From Rariloculus sp965263005 (GTDB taxonomy: Bacteria; Pseudomonadota; Gammaproteobacteria; Steroidobacterales; Rariloculaceae), in NCBI RefSeq assembly GCF_965263005.1, contig NZ_OZ253579.1:3100001-3164000 (forward strand): a stretch of DNA of 64,000 nt, read 5' to 3'. The position numbers and the translations under genes were made by a program. This document shows positions 54,513 through 63,659 of the stretch, in pieces; position 1 is the stretch's first letter, and every line of letters starts with the position of its first letter. A model generated the notes under the pieces. It saw only the letters and a list, made by a program, of their open reading frames with translations. It was not told the DNA's origin and searched no databases.

Positions 54513-56011
54513 CGGCGGATGAACGGCAGTATGTCCGTGGCGATCATTCCGCGCTCGCCGTCGGCCGCCGCGTCGTCGCCGGCCAGGGCGTGCAGCAGCA
54601 CGCCCGCGCGCGCGGCCAGGGCCGGTTCCACAGACCGCGCGAGCAGCGCGCCGACGATGCCGGCAAGCATATCGCCCGTGCCTGCCGTCGCCATCCCGGG
54701 ATTGCCGCGGTCGCAGACGTGGACCGTTGCGCTGTCTGCTGCGCCGGGCACGGCCGTGAGACTGCATGCGCCCTTCAGTACGGCCGCCGCGCCGAACCGT
54801 GCGGCGAGCTCGGCCACGCAGGTCAGCCGATCCGCCTGCACCGCGTCGGGAGTGAGGCCAAGCAGCCGCGCCGCCTCGCCCGCGTGCGGCGTGATGATCC
54901 AGGTGTCACGTTCGTGCGGCACCTCAGCCAACAGATTCAGGCCATCCGCATCGACGACGAGCGGCAGCGCGGCATCGATGAGCGTGCTCCACAGAGCCTG
55001 TCCCCAGCTTGATTGCCCGAGACCCGGCCCGAGCACGGCGGCATCGGCGAGCTCGATCAGGGGTTTGAGATCCTCGGGTCCCGAAACCGCGTGGCACATG
55101 ATCTCGGGCCTGCCGGCCATCACGGTCGCGATGCTCTGCGCGTGCGTACCGACGTAGACGAGGCCTGCGCCGGCGCGAAGCGCGGCCTCCGCCGCAAGCC
55201 TGATCGCACCCGCCATGCCGGGCGAGCCACCGACCAGAAGCAGTCGACCGTTGGCCCCCTTGTGCGCCGTGCGCGGCCGCGGCGGGAACGCCGCCCTCAG
55301 GTCGTCAAATGCGAGTCTGCGAAGCGGTGGGTCGAGGCCGTAGCCGGCTGCGGCGATGCCGAGATCCGAAAACGCGAGCTCACCGCGGAAATCGGGCGCC
55401 CTGCCGAGGAACAGTCCCTGTTTCAAGCCGACGAACGTCACGGTCATATCGGCGCACACGGCGTCGCCCTGGGGCATCCCGGTATCGGCGTCGAGCCCAC
55501 TCGGAATGTCGAGCGCGAGAACGGGTGCACCGTTCGTGTTGATGTCGCGCACGGCGCCGGCGAATGCACCCGCCAAGGGCCGGTCGACACCCGTGCCGAG
55601 CAACGCGTCGACGATGACGTCGGGCATGAAGCGCTCGCCGCCGCCGGGCGTGCCGGTCCCCTCCTCGATCGCGACGCCGGCGTCAAGGCAGTCCCGGAAC
55701 GCCGTAACGGCATCGCCCTCAAGCCGCCCGGGAGGCCCAACCGCAAGAACCCGGACGGCCAAACCGCGGCTTCGGCAAAGCCTCGCCACGACGTAGCCGT
55801 CACCGGCATTGTTGCCTGCGCCGCAGTAGACGAGCACGTTCCGGGCTGCCGGCCAGCGCCGCATCAACGTCGAGAGCGCTGCCTGGCCCGCGCGGCACAT
55901 CAGCGTGTATCCGGGAGTGCCTTCGTCCCGGATCGCGATGCGGTCGAGCTCGCGCACCTGCGCGGCGCTGAAGACCGCCGTCGGCAGATCGTCGGGCATG
56001 AGCTTCATCAC
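54494..56011 (-). CDS. nnrD: Bifunctional NAD(P)H-hydrate epimerase and dehydratase
   Basis: 505 residues. N-terminal epimerase (YjeF_N) with CGAGNNAGDGYVVARL; C-terminal ADP-dependent dehydratase with GSPGMAGAIRLAAEAALRAGAGLV, ITPHAGEAARLLG and NPGMATAGTGDMLAG. Repairs damaged NAD(P)H. Last gene before the accessory insert; in related genomes queG usually follows divergently. Confidence 0.95.
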   Translation of the reverse strand: MMKLMPDDLPTAVFSAAQVRELDRIAIRDEGTPGYTLMCRAGQAALSTLMRRWPAARNVLVYCGAGNNAGDGYVVARLCRSRGLAVRVLAVGPPGRLEGDAVTAFRDCLDAGVAIEEGTGTPGGGERFMPDVIVDALLGTGVDRPLAGAFAGAVRDINTNGAPVLALDIPSGLDADTGMPQGDAVCADMTVTFVGLKQGLFLGRAPDFRGELAFSDLGIAAAGYGLDPPLRRLAFDDLRAAFPPRPRTAHKGANGRLLLVGGSPGMAGAIRLAAEAALRAGAGLVYVGTHAQSIATVMAGRPEIMCHAVSGPEDLKPLIELADAAVLGPGLGQSSWGQALWSTLIDAALPLVVDADGLNLLAEVPHERDTWIITPHAGEAARLLGLTPDAVQADRLTCVAELAARFGAAAVLKGACSLTAVPGAADSATVHVCDRGNPGMATAGTGDMLAGIVGALLARSVEPALAARAGVLLHALAGDDAAADGERGMIATDILPFIRRWANPT

Positions 56012-56281
56012 AGCGATTATACTTGGCGCCCAGCCCGCATATTGAACTACTCAGCGCCCTATAGCCCAAAGCGGAATATAACCGATTGTTTTATCGGAGT
56101 TTATTTGGCCTCCCCTACCATCCAGCCCACAAACCGATCTTTGTAGGTATGCAAACCGTAAGCGGATTGGCTACAACTTGAGCGTACTCACGCCGATGAT
56201 TGTCGCAATAAACTTAAGCGTTCGGCCAGCAGCGGATGGAGCGCCGCAGGCTTAAACATTCCGATTCGCCAGACCAGCCCT

Positions 56282-56566
56282 TTGCTGCCATACCCTCATC
56301 CGAAGAAACTGCACCCGGCCTGGGATCGCTACTCGGGCACCGTGCGCAAACTTCATGCCCGCAACGTCGCGATCCTGCTCTCGAACCAACGCGGCCGGCC
56401 CGTCCATGCGGTGCTCTGCTGGAGTCCCGGAGCAGCAATCACCGGTGGAACCGGCGTGGCTCTGCGCATCGCGGCCGCCCACGGGATGCCGGTGATGAAC
56501 CTGGGCGCCCTATCGCCGCGCGCGGCCTGCGAACGCCTTCTCGCCATTCCCGCCGGCCAGACGTAG
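56282..56566 (+). pseudogene. 5'-truncated SLOG-like (DprA-like fold) gene
   Basis: From a TTG at 56282: HPAWDRYSGTVRKLHARNVAILLSNQRGRPVHAVLCWSPGAAITGGTGVALRIAAAHGMPVMNLG. The GGTGxALRIAxxxGIPVxNLG pattern and preceding HPAWDxxxxxxRKLHARNV are familiar from phage and mobile-element proteins of the SLOG nucleotide-binding type; in these a longer N-terminus precedes. The frame is open upstream to about 56170 but unlike that domain, so the 5' part is probably lost. Confidence 0.55.
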
Positions 56567-56587
56567 TTTTCGCCGACCGTCGCCCCG

Positions 56588-57082
56588 TCATCCGTCCGAC
56601 GACGCGTCCCGCAGCGGTACGCAGAGATCCGTGACCAGGTGCTCTGGCAACGTATTGCGCGGCGTGTAGCGATACAAGTCCATGCACGGCCGCCTGTCCA
56701 TCACCTCGCCGCTCCGCGGCAACCACTTCCTGAACAGTTGCCGGTACGCCTCGGTGATGTCCGTGTAAGGGCCCTCCAACCGGTAAACCGCGTAGCGTCC
56801 ACCTCCCACGAGACCCGTTTTGATACCGGGCGGCGGCAAGGCCCCGGTGCGCAACTCCACGCACGCGTCGCAACGCAACCGCTCTGGCGCGACGGTGTAG
56901 GGGTTGTCGTACGAGAGGGTCAGCATTCGTCCGGTCATTGCGCCGACGCTCGCCGCCCATTTGAACAACCGCTCGAAACAGGGTGCCACTGCTGTGTACG
57001 GGCTGACGTGGCGGATACGGACCACATGGATGTCGCCGAACGTTTTTATACGGACGTCGATGACGAATTCCCCCTTGAGCAA
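56588..57082 (-). CDS. GyrI-like small-molecule-binding protein
   Basis: 164 residues with two repeats typical of the AraC effector-binding/GyrI fold: DVRIKTFGDIHVVRIRHVSPYTAVAPCFERLFKWA and YAVYRLEGPYTDITEAYRQLFRKWLPRSG, with EVMDRRPCMDLYRYTPRNTLPEHLVTDLCVPL at the end. No DNA-binding domain. Such stand-alone proteins bind hydrophobic cations or block gyrase inhibitors. An intact gene in an otherwise decayed insert. Confidence 0.8.
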   Translation of the reverse strand: MLKGEFVIDVRIKTFGDIHVVRIRHVSPYTAVAPCFERLFKWAASVGAMTGRMLTLSYDNPYTVAPERLRCDACVELRTGALPPPGIKTGLVGGGRYAVYRLEGPYTDITEAYRQLFRKWLPRSGEVMDRRPCMDLYRYTPRNTLPEHLVTDLCVPLRDASSDG

Positions 57083-57267
57083 CGGGTCGGTTGCGGTCGC
57101 GGCGAGACCGTAAATCTTACCTCAACTATTCGGCCAGCGACCCGTTCCGGTCGTCGCCAGACGTTGGGGAACGAGCGCGGAGAGGGCGAATCGAGGACCG
57201 GGTCGAGAGGGTCCGTTCCCGGTTCGTTCAACCCTTGTCATTAACCCAGTACCTCAGGAGATCTACC

Positions 57268-57549
57268 ATGTTTGGTTTGAATCGTGCAGAAGTCATCGGA
57301 CGCTTGGGCGCCGATGTCATCGTCAACCACCTGACCAGCGGCAGCCGCGTGGCGAACATGTCCATCGGCACGGACGAGAGCTACATCGACCGCAACAGCG
57401 GCAAGCGCGAGGAGCGCACCGAATGGCACCGCGTCGTCACCTTCCAGCCCGGGCTGATGGACATGCTGGAGAAGTTTCTGCATGTATCCCTGATACGTGT
57501 ACGTCGTCAGAACCTTTCGGACAGAAAGGGCTTGGATTTAAGAGAATAA
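57268..57549 (+). pseudogene. ssb: 3'-truncated single-stranded DNA-binding protein gene
   Basis: RBS CAGGAG and ATG at 57268 give MFGLNRAEVIGRLGADVIVNH...TEWHRVVTFQPGLMDMLEK, the start of an OB-fold SSB (N-R-x-x-x-I-G-R-L-G-x-D and EWHRVV). The similarity stops at residue 69 (57474), before the second half of the OB fold and the acidic tail; the following codons (FLHVSLIRVRRQ) are unrelated. Probably a mobile-element ssb, now dead. Confidence 0.75.
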
Positions 57550-57732
57550 CCGGCTCATCTGGTTTCCTTCAAGCCAAGCTAACGTCCATGCGGACGTTAA
57601 GAGTTCACACCAAACACAGCGGGCTGTCTTATACGACACGAACCGCCTCGGCTACGCTTTCGGGTCACTCGAGCATGCCGCGGACCGACAATCGGCGACA
57701 GCGGCCTCTTGGGAAAAGGCGTATTACGCGGC
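57550..57732. other. Non-coding stretch after the ssb stub
   Basis: An inverted pair TAACGTCC/GGACGTTA with a 4-base loop lies near 57580-57600. A frame with no start is open from about 57550 to 57830 but has no recognisable domain. Together with the repeat region that follows and a further unassigned stretch to 58063, about 500 bases have no supported gene. Confidence 0.4.
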
Positions 57733-57836
57733 GTGTTCTCCGAGAAACACGCGTATATCGGTGGGCGAGGAAGTAGAGAAATTTCAGCTTGTTACAGTGG
57801 TTCTCCGGAGAATATAGCGTATATCGGAGCGATATC
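57733..57836. repeat. Two operator-like direct repeats 67 bases apart
   Basis: Copy A, GTGTTCTCCGAGAAACAC (57733-57750), is a near-palindrome followed by GCGTATATCGG. Copy B contains the perfect palindrome TTCTCCGGAGAA (57801-57812) followed by TATAGCGTATATCGG. The shared spacing between the palindrome and GCGTATATCGG argues for two related sites, perhaps ends or regulator sites of a lost element. Confidence 0.5.
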
Positions 57837-58063
57837 GGTGGCGACAACCGGGTCCCATTCCGGGACCGCGCGAAATCCCCTGGGAAATGCGTCAGTAGCA
57901 CGCTGCAGCATCTTGGGAAAGCCCGACGGGAGGGGTGCAATGCCGCTGTCGGTTTGGCCCGATGTAACGCCTGGGCATGTCCCGACAGCCGATGAAGGCT
58001 TGGAAAGGACGCTCAGGATCGGACGGACGGTGCGCGGTCCCTGCCAAGGGCCGGCGAATCGGC

Positions 58064-58751
58064 CGCCGTCATGGCCGCGGACACGACCTAGCCGAGCAGT
58101 ACAAGATAGTCCATGTGCTAGCCCGCGTTGAAGCGATCGGGGTCGCGGCTGGCGACGATCAGCATTCCGATCCCTGCGCCCTGGCCCAGCGGAATCATTG
58201 CCGCCGAATGAAGGTCCATCCCCCGCTCGCCGAACGCGAAGGCTTTCTGCTGCGGTCTCAGCGGGGGCGCAACGCGGACGCGCGGTCTCCAGCAGCCGGG
58301 CGAACGGCCTGAGCCCCGGGTCACGGCGCTCCACGATTCTGACAAACCCGTTATCGGGCTGGACATCCGCTGGCGCGGCGAACAGGATCAGAGCGGCGCG
58401 TTCCACCTCAAAATCCCGCGCCAGGCGCCGATGCAGGATCCCGATTCGCTGTGCGACACTCGACGGCGCGAGCAGCCCAATGGTCAGGCGGTGAATCCTT
58501 TCCACCAGTCGCTCGTTGTCGCCGGCCGCCTCGAGCAGCTCCCCAAGACGGCCTTCAAGCTCGCGATTGCGCTCCCGCAGCCTCGCCACTTGCCGTTCCA
58601 CGAGCGAGGCGACCCGCCCGTCCGTGCGGCGGCACAGCTCAAGCTTCAGCAACGTCTCCGGGTGGCGGTCGAAGAAACCCGGATGCTCGAGCAGGTACCC
58701 AGCGACTCGCTCTTCCTGGCACCGCCGGGAACCGTCGTCTGGGACCTTTGC
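58064..58751 (-). pseudogene. Decayed DUF484 gene
   Basis: The 5' frame reads ERVAGYLLEHPGFFDRHPE...SLVERQVARLRERNRELEGRL...RDFEVERAALILF, the DUF484 helix-GAF layout. Near 58290 the meaning switches to another frame (AMIPLGQGAGIGMLIVASRDPDRFNAG), and after TAG at 58118-58120 it continues HMDYLVLLG, TAG, VVSAAM. So there is one frameshift and two nonsense codons; the 5' end also lacks an in-frame ATG. DUF484 is normally between dapF and xerC, which are absent here. Confidence 0.75.
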
Positions 58752-58933
58752 CTACCCATGCGGCTACCCGGCCTGCCAGCGACCGCACAAGCCGACGGTC
58801 GGGCGGGGCGCGTCGGGCAATCCCGCGATCCCCGCAATCGGCTGGATTCGAGCCGGCCGTTCGCGTACGGGCGCCGACCGGTGTCTGGGCGCCCTATCCA
58901 TTCGACTCAACCAATACGCTTACCGCGCACCCT

Positions 58934-59851
58934 TCAGAACCCGTACCGGATGCCGACGCTCAAGGCCAGCCCGCCGATCCCCTCCAGCGCCTGTTCGGTC
59001 TCGAACGGCGTCACCCCGTCCGCCTGCACGGGCCGGTGGCTTCGGATCGTGGCCCACACATCCTCGCCAGCGATGTCGTCGAACCCGGTCCAGCGCACCG
59101 TCACGAACGCCGTCACCCCCTCCCGCAGCACCCGCTCCACGCCGCCGATGAGCTGGTAGCCGAACACCTCCTCGCGCAACTGCGTGTCGAGCACGCTGGA
59201 GGTCCCGGCGGCGCCCAGCTGCCATTCCTGCGGCCGCTCTGGGTCCCCGCCCGCCGCGGCGACGTAGCCGTCGGCGAGCGTGCGCCGCTGAAAGGAGGCG
59301 GCGTAGTTCGTCCGAACGCGCCCCAGACCCGCACCGATGCCCACGTAGGGCGTCCATGCCGCGTTGCCTCCAAACCCATAGTACAGGTTCAGGAACAGAC
59401 TCCGTACGCTGAAGTCCGACAGCCGGTAATACGGTGGATTGTCCGGGCTCCATTCGCTTGCCTTGCCCTGAAGCGCGGGATTGTCCCCGGGCGTGACGAA
59501 CGGCACGGTCTCGCCCTCGTGGGCGCGGCTTGAAAACGCCGCCTCGACGCGAACCCGCGCCCAGGCGTAGCCGAGCCTCGCCGAACCGGTGAACGCCCCG
59601 CCCAGATCGAATTCGTTGTCCCCGATCTGCCGGACGGCGGTGTCGGTGCAGGCCGTATCCGCCGACACCGAGGACGGGTTCGAATGCAGCAGGCGGTCGC
59701 AGCGCGTGGGGTGGTTGACCCCGCGGATGCCCGCGCCAACGTCCTCGCCCGCCCAGCCGACGGCCAAGCTGGCGTACGGCCCGTCCGCCTGGGCGGCGTG
59801 AACCGCCAGCCCCAGCGCGACCGCAATGAACCATTGAACGACCGGTTTCAT
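58934..59851 (-). CDS. Outer-membrane beta-barrel protein
   Basis: 305 residues. A signal peptide (MKPVVQWFIAVALGLAVHAAQADG) is followed by alternating strands (GPYASLAVGWAGEDVG; TGSARLGYAWARVRVEAAFSS; SLFLNLYYGFGGNAAWTPYVGIGAGLG; GVERVLREGVTAFVTVRWTGF) and a C-terminal GIRYGF, the BAM signal. Resembles small 8- to 12-strand surface proteins. No substrate can be named. The reading frame is intact and its ATG at 59851 gives the signal peptide. Confidence 0.8.
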   Translation of the reverse strand: MKPVVQWFIAVALGLAVHAAQADGPYASLAVGWAGEDVGAGIRGVNHPTRCDRLLHSNPSSVSADTACTDTAVRQIGDNEFDLGGAFTGSARLGYAWARVRVEAAFSSRAHEGETVPFVTPGDNPALQGKASEWSPDNPPYYRLSDFSVRSLFLNLYYGFGGNAAWTPYVGIGAGLGRVRTNYAASFQRRTLADGYVAAAGGDPERPQEWQLGAAGTSSVLDTQLREEVFGYQLIGGVERVLREGVTAFVTVRWTGFDDIAGEDVWATIRSHRPVQADGVTPFETEQALEGIGGLALSVGIRYGF

Positions 59852-60104
59852 GTGCTCTTTGTGAACCACACAAACACACCGTCTGCGGCGCGTAGTGTAA
59901 TTGCGCTGCACACGGATTGCCATTGCAAGCCCCGCTCAGGCTTGCACAGAGGAATCCCTGCCATCGCGTGACAGGCTCATGTCTCATTGGATGCCGCTTC
60001 AGGCGCATGACGGCATTGCACTGGACTGGTCTTGTCGCAGGCAGATCGTCTCCGGGAACCGCCGGAAGGTACGGGCAAAAGAAACGCAACCGATGCCAGT
60101 GAGC

Positions 60105-60311
60105 GGTCAGCTGCGATACGTGCGTGCCCAGCGTCACGCGCCGAGAACCACTCGGTCCCCGGCTCTGCACCACGTAGGTGATTCTCCCGGAGGGATAGAG
60201 CCGCACGCCGAAGCCCGGCAGGTCCAGATCCCAGACCACGCCGGGTTTGCCATGCATGGACAATCCGTCCACCATGCGCTTGGAGATTTTCTGAGTCGCG
60301 CGTTTGGTCAT
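60105..60311 (-). pseudogene. 5' stub of a tyrosine integrase (arm-binding domain)
   Basis: From ATG 60311: KRMVDGLSMHGKPGVVWDLDLPGFGVRLYPSGRITYVVQSRGPSGSRRVTLG, the Arm-DNA-binding domain of phage/island integrases (D-x-x-L-P-G-F-G-V-R-x-Y-P-S-G-x-x-x-Y). About 69 codons remain and the catalytic domain is gone. It shows that the insert was once an integrase-driven element. 60312-60562 upstream holds no other gene and should contain the queG promoter. Confidence 0.75.
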
Positions 60312-60562
60312 CGAAAAACAGAAAATCCCTGGTCGTTGGGCCACAGAATGTTAGTAAGCATCCGCAAGCGAGTGGAGTCACATTTAGGGGATATTGGAGC
60401 GTGTTGCAGACGGGAACGCGAGAATGACGCGGCCGGAATGCGTGCGGGAAAGGACTGACAATCAGAAGGTTGTCGTACTGACGCGTATCTCGGCGTACTC
60501 ATGACGGCTTATGTCGTTCTATATCGTAATTTAGCCCGCATCCCGCACGAGCGCTGAAGCGC

Positions 60563-61630
60563 ATGACCGTACCGGCAACGACAGACTGGCAGACGCTCTC
60601 CGAGGAGATCAAGCAGCTCGGCCGGACGCTCGGTTTCGACAAGATCGGTATCGCCGGGATCGACCTCGCCGAGGACGAGGCCCGTCTGGAGCGCTGGCTC
60701 GCGCTTAAGCGCAACGGCGAGATGCAGTACATGGCGCAGCACGGCCGCAAGCGGTCTCGACCCGCCGAGCTCGTGCCGGGCACCGTGCGGGTCATCACCG
60801 TGCGCATGGACTATTGGCCGAGTGACTGCGCCGACGCCCAAGCGACACTCGACGACAAACGCCAAGGCTACATCTCGCGCTATGCGCTGGGACGCGACTA
60901 TCACAAGGTCCTCCGGCGCCGATTGCGCAAGCTTGCCGGAAAGATCGAGGATCGGGTCGGTCCGACGGGCTATCGCGTGTTCGTCGACAGCGCGCCGGTC
61001 CTCGAGAAGGCGCTCGCGCGCAACGCCGGCCTTGGCTGGATCGGCAAGCATACGAATCTGATCGATCGGACGGCGGGGTCGTGGTTTTTTCTCGGCGAGC
61101 TGTTCACGGATCTGCCGCTGCCCGCCGATCGGCCGGTCCAGGAGCTTTGCGGCTCGTGCACCGCGTGCCTCGATCTGTGTCCGACCGGCGCGATCGTCGC
61201 ACCTTACGAGGTCGACGCGCGGCGCTGCATCTCGTATCTGACGATCGAACTCAAGGGATCGATTCCCGAGGAATTCAGAGCCGCGATCGGCAACCGCATC
61301 TTCGGCTGCGACGACTGTCAACTCGTGTGCCCCTGGAACAAGTACGCACAAAGGACTACGCAACGCGATTTTGCGCCGCGCCACGGGCTCGATTCGGCCG
61401 ACCTCATCGAACTATTCGGCTGGACCGAGAACGAATGGGCGTCCCGGACCGAGGGCAGCGCATTGCGCCGGGCCGGCTACGCGGGCTGGCTGCGCAACGT
61501 AGCCGTGGCGCTCGGCAATGCACCGACGAGCTCGGGCGTCGTCAAATGCCTCAGGAATCGCGCGAATCACGAATCGGCGCTCGTTCGCGAGCATGTCGCC
61601 TGGGCGCTTGCCCAGCATGGAATCCACTAG
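60563..61630 (+). CDS. queG: Epoxyqueuosine reductase
   Basis: 355 residues. A cobalamin-binding N-terminal part (GEMQYMAQHGRKRSRPAELVPGTVRVI) precedes two [4Fe-4S] clusters: CGSCTACLDLCPTGAI and a second set in CISYLTIELKGSIPEEF...GCDDCQLVCPWNKYA. The C-terminal helical repeats bind tRNA. Last step of queuosine synthesis in tRNA. Divergent from the nnrD group but separated from it here by 4.5 kb. Confidence 0.96.
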   Translation: MTVPATTDWQTLSEEIKQLGRTLGFDKIGIAGIDLAEDEARLERWLALKRNGEMQYMAQHGRKRSRPAELVPGTVRVITVRMDYWPSDCADAQATLDDKRQGYISRYALGRDYHKVLRRRLRKLAGKIEDRVGPTGYRVFVDSAPVLEKALARNAGLGWIGKHTNLIDRTAGSWFFLGELFTDLPLPADRPVQELCGSCTACLDLCPTGAIVAPYEVDARRCISYLTIELKGSIPEEFRAAIGNRIFGCDDCQLVCPWNKYAQRTTQRDFAPRHGLDSADLIELFGWTENEWASRTEGSALRRAGYAGWLRNVAVALGNAPTSSGVVKCLRNRANHESALVREHVAWALAQHGIH

Positions 61631-61643
61631 GAGCAACCTGACG

Positions 61644-62510
61644 ATGTTCAAAGCCCGGCCGCATCCCTTCCTGGTACCGTTCGACGGATCCTTCAGGATC
61701 GCAGACGCGCCGACGCGGCCGAACGACAAACTGCTTGCGAAGGTCGGCTGGCAGAACAATTTCGAGGAACTGAAAACCAAGCTCGGGCTCTGGCAGCACA
61801 AGCTTCATGCCGACGGTCGATACGCGTTGCTGCTCGTCTTCCAGGCCATGGACGCCGCCGGCAAGGACAGCACGATCCGTCACGTACTGACCGGCGTAAA
61901 CCCGGCGGGGGTCCGCGTAACTTCGTTCGGACGGCCCTCGCAGGCGGAGCTCAGCCAGGATTTTCTCTGGCGGACGGTTGCGCACTTGCCGCAGCGGGGC
62001 GAGATCGGCGTTTTCAATCGCAGTTACTACGAGGAAGTGCTTGCCGTTCGCGTTCGGCCGGGGCTGCTGGCGGCGCGGCGGATGCCGCCGATTGCGCCCG
62101 ACGTATGGACGGCGCGCTTTCGCAGTATCGTCGATCACGAGCGGCATCTGGAGAAGGAAGGCACGGTCGTGCTCAAGCTGTTGCTCAATGTCTCGAAGCA
62201 GGAGCAGCGCCGACGCCTGTTGCGCCGCATCGAAAAGCCCAACAAGCGCTGGAAGTTTGAGCCGTCCGACGTGGCCGACCGCGAACTCTGGGACAGTTAC
62301 ATTGCCGCCTACGAAGAATGCCTGAATGCGACGTCGCGTAAACGGGCGCCCTGGTACGCGATCCCGGCCGACAACAAGCCCTTCATGCGCTGGCAGGTCG
62401 CACGGCTGATCATCGACGCCTTCGAACAACTCGATGTCGACTTCCCGTCCGTCCGTCCCGAAGTCGAGGACAAGTTTGCAGAAGCGAAAGCGATGCTTGG
62501 AAAAAAATGA
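61644..62510 (+). CDS. Polyphosphate kinase 2-family phosphotransferase
   Basis: 288 residues from an ATG at 61644 with AGGAG upstream, 13 bases after queG. Walker A LVFQAMDAAGKDSTIRHVL, Walker B-like GEIGVFNRSYYEEVLAVRV, and the lid module LNVSKQEQRRRLLRRIEKPNKRWKF with EEC and the end NKPFMRWQVARLIIDA. PPK2 enzymes phosphorylate nucleotides with polyphosphate or the reverse; class cannot be told safely. Probably cotranscribed with queG. Confidence 0.9.
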   Translation: MFKARPHPFLVPFDGSFRIADAPTRPNDKLLAKVGWQNNFEELKTKLGLWQHKLHADGRYALLLVFQAMDAAGKDSTIRHVLTGVNPAGVRVTSFGRPSQAELSQDFLWRTVAHLPQRGEIGVFNRSYYEEVLAVRVRPGLLAARRMPPIAPDVWTARFRSIVDHERHLEKEGTVVLKLLLNVSKQEQRRRLLRRIEKPNKRWKFEPSDVADRELWDSYIAAYEECLNATSRKRAPWYAIPADNKPFMRWQVARLIIDAFEQLDVDFPSVRPEVEDKFAEAKAMLGKK

Positions 62511-62560
62511 CGCTGCCGGCCTCTGTCTGCGCGGGGATGATGCCGTGACCGGAGCGCCTA

Positions 62561-62722
62561 TCAGCCCGTGACGAAAGTCCCGCGTCGCACCGAGAGCGGC
62601 GAGGCGCCCGGCCGGCAAGGCGCGAGGAGGGAGAATATCGGGAATATTTGACCGACGAGCAACGTAGACGGCCGGGATGCATCGTCGGTCGAATGCAGCG
62701 GGACTTTTGCCACGGGCTGCTA
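62561..62722. repeat. Second copy of the dispersed inverted-end repeat
   Basis: Left end TCAGCCCGTGACGAAAGTCC and mirror-image right end GGACTTTTGCCACGGGCTGC. The interior matches 45841-45960 at 108 of 120 positions. It fills the gap between the PPK2 and panC genes and provides the panC stop codon at 62720-62722. Confidence 0.85.
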
Positions 62723-63640
62723 TGGCCCTCGGCGCGAGTCATCGGCTGCAGGATCCGTCTCTCGAACGTGCAGGTTGTCGATCAGCCGTGCCTTGCCGAG
62801 CCAGGCCGCCGCGAGCACGACGAGATCTTCCGGCGGCTGGCGGCCGTTCGGCCTGGCGAGGTCGGCCGCGCACCTGACCTCGGCGTAGTCGGGTACGAAA
62901 CCATTGGCACGAAGCTCCTCCACAACCCCTTGCTGTAACGCGGGATAATCTCCGTCGCCGTTGCGAAGCGCCTTCCTGACCTTGTCGAGCGCGGCATGCA
63001 GCGCCGGCGCGTGCGCGCGCTCCTCCGCCGTCAGATAGCGATTTCGCGAGCTGATCGCGAGCCCGTCGGGCGCGCGCATCGTCGGCCCCGACACGACCCG
63101 CACGTCGATGCCGAGGTCGGCGACCATGCGCTTGACGATGATCAGTTGCTGGTAGTCCTTGCGGCCAAGTACGAGGATATCGGGCGTCACGATGTTGAGC
63201 AGCCGGCACACGACCGATGCCACGCCGTCGAAGTGCCCGGGCCTGCTCGCCCCGCAAAGCTCGCGGCTCAACGCCGGCATCGCCACACGCACGGCGTTGT
63301 CGGCGCCAAACGGATAGATTTCGGTCTCTTCGGGCACGAACAGCGCGTCGACCGTGCCCGCCTCGGCGAGCAAGGCCAGATCATCGTCGAGCGTGCGCGG
63401 ATAGGACTGGAAATCATCGTCCGCGCCGAACTGCGTGGGATTGACGAAAATGCTCGCAACGACGTGGTCGGCTTGCTCAGCCGCAAGTTTCGCGAGACTC
63501 AGGTGCCCTTCGTGAAGATTACCCATCGTGGGCACGAGCGCGACGCTCCGCCGCGACATGCGCCAGCCCTGAACGAGCTCGCGGATCCGATCGGCCGTAT
63601 GCAACAAGTCAGGTCCAGGCAAGAAAGCACCAGTCGCCAT
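62720..63640 (-). CDS. panC: Pantothenate synthetase
   Basis: 306 residues from an ATG at 63640. VPTMGNLHEGHLSLAK, FVNPTQFGADDDFQSYPRTLDDDLALL, CGASRPGHFDGVASVVCRLLNIV, GRKDYQQL and SSRNRYL are the standard substrate sites. Joins pantoate and beta-alanine with ATP. The C-terminal 10 or so residues (RETDPAADDSRRGP) and the stop run into the repeat at 62561-62722, so the native end may be altered. Confidence 0.95.
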   Translation of the reverse strand: MATGAFLPGPDLLHTADRIRELVQGWRMSRRSVALVPTMGNLHEGHLSLAKLAAEQADHVVASIFVNPTQFGADDDFQSYPRTLDDDLALLAEAGTVDALFVPEETEIYPFGADNAVRVAMPALSRELCGASRPGHFDGVASVVCRLLNIVTPDILVLGRKDYQQLIIVKRMVADLGIDVRVVSGPTMRAPDGLAISSRNRYLTAEERAHAPALHAALDKVRKALRNGDGDYPALQQGVVEELRANGFVPDYAEVRCAADLARPNGRQPPEDLVVLAAAWLGKARLIDNLHVRETDPAADDSRRGP

Positions 63641-63659
63641 CAACGACGCCGGAATTGTA

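Noticed and set aside
57575..57605. Hairpin TAACGTCC/GGACGTTA as an integron attC site
   Set aside because: The arms do not match the RYYYAAC/GTTRRRY consensus and there is no integrase or cassette array.
56035..60545. AGCCCGCAT at both ends of the accessory insert as attachment sites
   Set aside because: Nine matching bases in GC-rich DNA are not convincing and the flanks do not extend the match.
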